A DNA stretch of 64,000 bases. Source: Pyrrhosoma nymphula. Lineage: Eukaryota; Arthropoda; Insecta; Odonata; Coenagrionidae. Position 1 is the first letter of the stretch. Every line of letters starts with the position of its first letter. The translations under genes were made by a program, and so were the position numbers. The DNA lies in contig OY754328.1 of the NCBI GenBank assembly GCA_963573305.1, positions 41,283,822-41,347,821 of the forward strand. The letters are read 5' to 3'. The notes beneath the pieces are model-generated. The model was not told the origin of the DNA. It did no database searches and was given only the letters and a program-made list of their open reading frames with translations. Positions 58,731 to 64,000 of this stretch are shown here, piece after piece.

Positions 58731-59529
58731 AAGGTGACTATCCGTACTCCTTTAGGGAGGACAGTCCTTCTTTTGTAAGTTCTGTCCTCCCTCGAAAAGT
58801 GTCCTCCTACATGTCCTCCTTTTCGATATTTGAAGACTAATCTGTAAATCTCTGTATTTGATCGATGCTAAGCCGGTCCGTTACAAGTGATGTGACGTAT
58901 ATGTACTTGATATGAAGACTCGCCAAGGCTCGGTAGTTACAGTGCGGCGAGACGCAATCAACATGTTGAAATGAACAGGTTGAATGGGAAAATCAACATG
59001 TTGAAATTGATCAAAGATGGGTGGAAATGTTCAGCCATTTCAAACATAATCATATTTCATGTGAACATTTATTTTTTCTTGTTCAATTTACGTCGTGCTG
59101 CCCTGGAAATAATAGAGCAGTTGAAAGAGTTTTTTTTCAATTGCTAATGATTTTTGAGCAAGTGAAAAATCGAAATTGAATGTTGATACTCTAGCTGTAG
59201 CTCTTGCCGTAAAATTCAATATGAAAGATAATTTTTGTTCAGATATTTCCAATATATTGTTAGAAGATAATAAATTGATTAAAAATATTCATTCAATGGA
59301 AAAATATTCACTTAAATAATAATTAATATGTATGTAAGCAGAATCACAATATAAACGGTAACAAATGTTTTTATTATACATTTATCATATTATATTTAGT
59401 GTATTATTGTTGCAATTAAAAATGTTTTTTTTTATTTACGATATTTGTATTTTTTTATTTGCGTCCATCTTTTCATTGTAAAAAAATCATTTCTGTCCTC
59501 CTTTTCATTGTAAAAAAGTTGGTCACCTT
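58731..59529 (+). mobile_element. hAT family H, copy 2 (~800 bp) with transposase relic
   Basis: AAGGTGACTATCCG at the left and AGTTGGTCACCTTA at the right, with flanking GTATCTCT/GTACCTCT (7 of 8 match). Collinear with 43510-44275, including the degraded PGNNRAVERV block near 59103. The right end carries a ~36-bp duplication of TGTCCTCCTTTTCATTGTAA type. Confidence 0.82.
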
Positions 59530-60236
59530 AGTACCTCTATAATTTTTCTTTTTAAGATGATAACATTTCAATAGCCTGCAGATTTGTATACGTGTACTTA
59601 CCACATGTTTTTTCTATTGCAGGTAAGGTGTGCGAAAATCTCTTCCATTTCCTTCATGGCATGTCAAGTGAGTAGAATACTTAAATGCAATAGTGGTAAC
59701 GATAAATAATATAATAATGATAATTCAAAATGGATATAAGGTGCAATTATATTGCATTTTACTCTCTTAATTGAAAATATGTAAAAATGAAGGGGTGATA
59801 TATAAGAATCAACACATAAGAATGAAAATCTTATGTGTTAAAAATAATGCTACTACAAGCAGTGATGAGATATGATAGCCAAAGAAGAACGATTTGCAGT
59901 TTGTCACACAAGGTAGTGTGATTACCTTTCTGCTTGAAGACGCTTCATTGTCCTTGATAGAATGACTAAAACGAGTAGGCATAGTTCAGCCCTTCTATTA
60001 TGCCCGTAAAAACAGTAGATAAATGCTTGTTGTGGATGATGTAGGCTTGAAGGGGTTGAGTGTTTCGTCGAGAAAGATGGGAAAGAGTTATTGACGACGA
60101 GATGGGTTCACCCTAACAAAGACAACGATACGGAGGAAGGAACTTTAACCCGACCAATTTGCTGCATTCCAACCAAAAAGTAATTAAAATTTCTGTTTGA
60201 ATTAGTCTTTGGATGTAAAACAAATCCTAACTTATT
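59530..60236. other. unassigned stretch
   Basis: Nothing recognised. Confidence 0.3.
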
Positions 60237-60239
60237 TTA

Positions 60240-61255
60240 GAATAGAATAGAACTTTTATTTAGAACCTGGGATCCCATGTCCCCTGGATTCAGGTGGTTA
60301 CATAACACATATGAATTAGATGGCAAAAATAAAGATAAAGGCCTCGAAGGGCATCTAAACAAATGTTGAATACAAAAATAAACCAAAAAACACATCAAAC
60401 GACAATATATCAGTTGAAAACAGGTGTAAAAGTTGACAACTAAATTAAGTGAAACGTTTCTTTCAAATCGAATAATAAAAAGTAAAATACATGCTTCACA
60501 AAATAAGACTCGACTCAATGACAGATCATTATTTAAATTATACAAATCAGTTTATTAACAGAAAAATATAAGAGATATTATGAGAAAGAGGGAGTGGGGT
60601 TACGAAGGTAGTGGAATAATTTCGTCTGGAATAAGTTCACCGATGATGTTTGACGAATACCATGGGGGAGAGAATTCCATTATAGTCTAACTGCTTCAAC
60701 GGAGAAGGAGTTGTGGAGTAGAGTTGATCTATGGGTTGGGATATGAAGTGCATCAGGGGGGGTGCGCAGGTTTCTGTTTCGAACCTCGGAAGCGTATGTA
60801 AAGAGTTCGGTTAAATAGACAGGTTGTTTAAACTTGAGGATTTTGAAAATGAGGGAACCTAAAAAGTATTTCCTGCGGTTCCGGGAAACTTAAAAAACTT
60901 TGCGGGAGACTAGATATACTTGTTCAGTCCATGTTAGCGTTTGATTGATAATTAAACCTAAGTTGGTAACCGAAGAGGAATATACGTCAGTTCCAAGTAC
61001 GTTTATACTGGGAATATTGTCAGGGAGAGAATTGATATTTCTTGGACTGCCTAGGATGATGGATTTTGTCTTGGACTGATTGATGATTAATTTATTATTT
61101 GAGACCCATAAACATATGCTGTCGATATCCTCATTTAGTAGTCGAACAGCCTGAGTTAGCTCAGGCTGTTCGATTTCACTTGCTGGAGTTGGAAGTGGAA
61201 TTGCCTGTGTATGTATGTGACAGAGTAAAATACTGGTTTGATACGAATATGACAC
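60240..61255 (-). pseudogene. LINE family K, copy 2 (RT C-terminus, internal deletion)
   Basis: The minus frame 61255-60890 has a LNEDIDSICLWVSNNKL block, KTKSIILG and NLGLIINQTLTW (the W-x-x-x-N-x-L / KT / LGV-LTW series of LINE RTs). After VSRKVF the reading jumps to KYFLGSLIFKIL (about 60880), missing roughly 90 residues kept in copy 1 (27318). Distal motifs include YASEVRNRNLR and YWNSLP. The 3' end is AAATAAAAGTTCTATTCTAT, a TTCTA tail. Confidence 0.8.
61143..61172. repeat. perfect 13-bp inverted repeat within LINE K
   Basis: CGAACAGCCTGAG, TTAG loop, CTCAGGCTGTTCG. It lies at the 5' limit of recognisable RT sequence, so it may mark a foldback rearrangement. Confidence 0.6.
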
Positions 61256-61638
61256 AAGTATTAATACCGGAAATATTTCTCAAGTCAAACGCCCTCCTCC
61301 CAACAGTGAAATAGACCTCATACGTAATGTTGGTTATATATGTGGCTGTAATTATGTAAAATATTCCGTAGAAGTTAAATATGCAATACTTACGTCGGGG
61401 TCAATATTCTCTCCATTATTAGACGATCATTGTTATCCATTAGAGGAAAACATATCGTTATTGACATGTCGCATTATTGGTTGACGTGCATTTATAAATA
61501 CCCTTACAATCAGCCGGAATACGACTTCAAATTCATCAGGAATTATCCTGCAATATATAACACATTCAAGTTAAATGTAGAAAAGAACCCAATATCATAA
61601 TCTTTTTTCTATATTTTAGAATTTTAACGCGTATCATA

Positions 61639-62193
61639 TTAAGGTGGTTCCACCGTAAAATTACTTAAATGTCATTTTATTCATATTCTGTCTACTTGTA
61701 AAAAATGTTGACCTCTATCTGATATAAACAACCAAATAGCATCTTTCCACGCTATTTTATTCTATAATTGAACTTGAAATTACATGGTGTTCAATGAGAG
61801 AAACACGGGGAAAAATAGTATTTTTCCATAAAATATAAATGCAATTTTTGCGGAAAACTATTGATAAGAAGGAAATAATCCAGAGAAATTGAATAAAAAT
61901 GTAATATAGGCATCTTACCACCTTATTGTTTTAGTTAATAGGGAATTACTTCCGTAATTGAAGTCAAAATGCGGTAATTCGTAGGAAATGGCGCTGCAGT
62001 CGGCTCCTATGGCTGGAAAAAAGTGCTCATTTAAAATACATTCGTGGAATAATCTGCATATTTTGTACCTTACTTTTGGGTTTCTATAGGTAATGCATTT
62101 CATCAGCGAAAGCAGGATTTGTTGGACAAAATATCAAAAATGTGGAATTTATTATTTGTTTTGACTCACACAGTCGCGGTGGAACCTCCTTAA
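61639..62193 (+). mobile_element. TTAA MITE family A, copy 3 (555 bp)
   Basis: TTAAGGTGGTTCCACCGTAA at the left and GCGGTGGAACCTCCTTAA at the right, TTAA on both sides. Most complete copy of the family; the 62-codon minus frame inside is a shadow. Confidence 0.88.
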
Positions 62194-64000
62194 ATATTGC
62201 ACTTGGAACATCTTAAATTCTCATTGCTCTAATAAGGGTGAAATTTTTGGCGTTCCTCTCCGTCCTGACATCCTCTTTTTCATACCTGTGTTTATCTAAC
62301 TATGCGCTAAATGTATTTTTTCCTAAACGGCACGAGTTACATGAGTCACTGTGCTCGAACAACGAGTGGAAAATCGGTTCGTTCCATCAGCCTCCTTTCC
62401 TCCCTGCCTTTCTCGCATGCCTAGAGTTATTTTTAGCACATTTATTTTCATGCTCAAAGCTTGTTAGCTTTACTTGGTTGTAATCCATTTATTGAACCGA
62501 TATTGAAGTGTCGTACCGTATTTAAGTATGGTAGACCCTGTGGGAAAACGATTTCAAAGCTGGGGTGAAAGGCTAAATTTTCCCTCTGGAGAAACGGAGA
62601 AAACTGCGGTTATAATAATTTTCCTAATTATTTCACCATGGTGTTTGAAGTTAAAACGTTTTCTCCCTCTGGTGGAAGCAAAGGCTCCTCGCGTGGAAAC
62701 TACTTCCATTTCCGAATCCATTTCCTCGACTGACAGCAATTTCATTCAACACTCCGTCGATACTCATTTTGATCTCATCTTGTAATTTCATGCTTGCTTC
62801 AGTTGGAAACCAGTTGAAAAGCACGCGGTTCCATTGAAACGAATTATAATAGGCATACGGTAATAATAAATACAATAAGGCTTTCAAAGTCTATGCCATC
62901 TGAAAGAAAAGCGAAGGAGTAGCACTGGAAATTCAGTGTCGAATGTGACTGCTTTCAGACGGATGAGGAAGTCAATAGAAATGCACATTTTAAATTTTCA
63001 AATGTAAGTTATCGATGGAGATATTATGGAGATGATTGGAGCAAGAAGCTCTTAGTTTTATAGTCTAGTTTTGGCTTCTTTTACTCAGGTAACGTACAGC
63101 TTCAAGTAAGAAATTAGGCTAAATAGTTGAGGAAACTTCTATATTTTCACGGAATTCTTTTTTCGAATTCCGGCAAATGAAATAAAATCATTGCAGCCTA
63201 TTAAATCCTATGGGAAAGATTTTTTAAATTTCCGGTAAATAATTAGAATAATTGAAATTATTGTGTTGGTTTTATTTTGATCGGAATAGTCAGCAACATT
63301 TTCAGTCTCCTTGTCTTTTTGTGGCTATCCTAAATTATTGCATGTGAGTCAGAAAGACATTTGTAAGCTCTGGATATACGTAAAGATATCTTCGTTCTTG
63401 TAGGAAAGGTCAGAGGCTCTCGTGCCCAGTCTGATAATATTTTTGTTAATGTTAGCCTCAAGATGACGTTAGGCCATTCGTTGGCCTGATGTGAGCTTTG
63501 GCTTTGGGTTTTTATATACTATTACATCCGACTGTTGTGTAGTTGGCGTGGGCGGACGTATCGCTGGAAGAAAGTGTTAGTTTGGTTTTAATGCCTAGTT
63601 TAATATAAAACCGGGCCTGTGTGTTCGAGCATTGACTTATTTTTAAATTCTGCCGAAAATTTATCATTCATCATTATATGTTCTATCTATTGATCGGTTG
63701 CTTTATGGAACCTTATTTTACTCCTAAGCTGAGTCCTATCTTAATTCTATGGACAAAACTATTTTCCCCGCACTTGGTTTCTCCTTAGCTTCTCAAAGAA
63801 TCTCACCCGCTTTATGTCATCCAATAATCACATTCCCTTCCTTCCTCTTGGGTGCTTGCTCTGTCTTCTCCCACCTCCAAACACTCTACAGCGTGCCATG
63901 GCCTTCTGCTCCCTCCCCAAGTCTTCGCTACCTCCCTCCATCGCCACTCCACCATCTCCTCCAACTCCTCATTTGTTTTCATTACTACACTGGTTCCTTT
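62194..64000. other. unassigned to the window end
   Basis: Mixed composition, CT-rich from 63780. No recognised gene or repeat. Confidence 0.3.

Noticed and set aside
4222..61642. A true bacterial-type operon, phage or defence system
   Set aside because: No ribosome-binding sites, gene strings or such domains; introns, SINEs and eukaryotic transposons dominate.

Overview
The window is eukaryotic repeat-rich DNA with no convincing intact host gene. It has no operons, no rRNA or tRNA gene, no CRISPR array, and no long open frame that looks like a conserved cellular protein. The mix of transposons points to a large-genome arthropod, most likely an insect: tRNA-derived SINEs, LINEs with (GTAGAT)n- and (TTCTA)n-type tails, Penelope-like elements with hammerhead motifs, hAT elements, and TTAA-flanked and foldback DNA transposons. 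I cannot name the species from sequence alone.

Layout. At 0-5 kb a Ty3/gypsy integrase remnant and probable 3' LTR are split by two hAT-type MITEs. A ~131-bp minisatellite follows, itself split by a third hAT insertion, then a tRNA-SINE and the first of six TTAA-flanked 'family B' MITEs. At 5-15 kb there is a short TTAA MITE, two adjacent tRNA-derived SINEs of different families, a palindromic Penelope-like insertion with hammerhead motifs, a weak chemoreceptor-like relic, a TTAA 'family A' MITE and another hAT MITE. At 15-24 kb lie a Penelope-like reverse transcriptase (RT) relic, a CpG-rich segment, two G-rich MITEs, a large inverted pair with hammerhead-like motifs, the fourth hAT MITE, and a second palindromic hammerhead insertion inside a LINE tail.

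At 24-28 kb a degraded LINE carries a nearly complete RT on the minus strand, split by a hAT element that keeps a transposase C-terminal relic. A second LINE 3' end follows. The 28-39 kb stretch is mostly unassigned, with two terminal-inverted-repeat elements and a family B MITE. At 39-50 kb there are family A and B MITEs, a ~1-kb foldback, a hAT with a transposase relic, and a 2.2-kb hAT-bounded composite holding LINE RT and Pif1/Helitron-like helicase fragments. At 50-64 kb come more nested TIR elements, a LINE RT fragment, the second hAT relic, another (TTCTA)n LINE and a third family A MITE.

The strongest evidence is structural. Four copies of one hAT MITE, a shorter hAT-like MITE and the 2.2-kb composite all have perfect 8-bp target duplications. 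Three family A and six family B copies show or partly keep TTAA ends. Two short palindromic Penelope-like insertions have 10- and 11-bp target duplications and carry near-canonical hammerhead ribozyme cores with self-complementary helix III. These give a partial order of events: LINE or gypsy first, then hAT, Penelope-like or MITE insertion. Parts of six stretches are CpG-rich, and one (16.07-16.52 kb) could be a promoter with a first exon, but no downstream exon was found.
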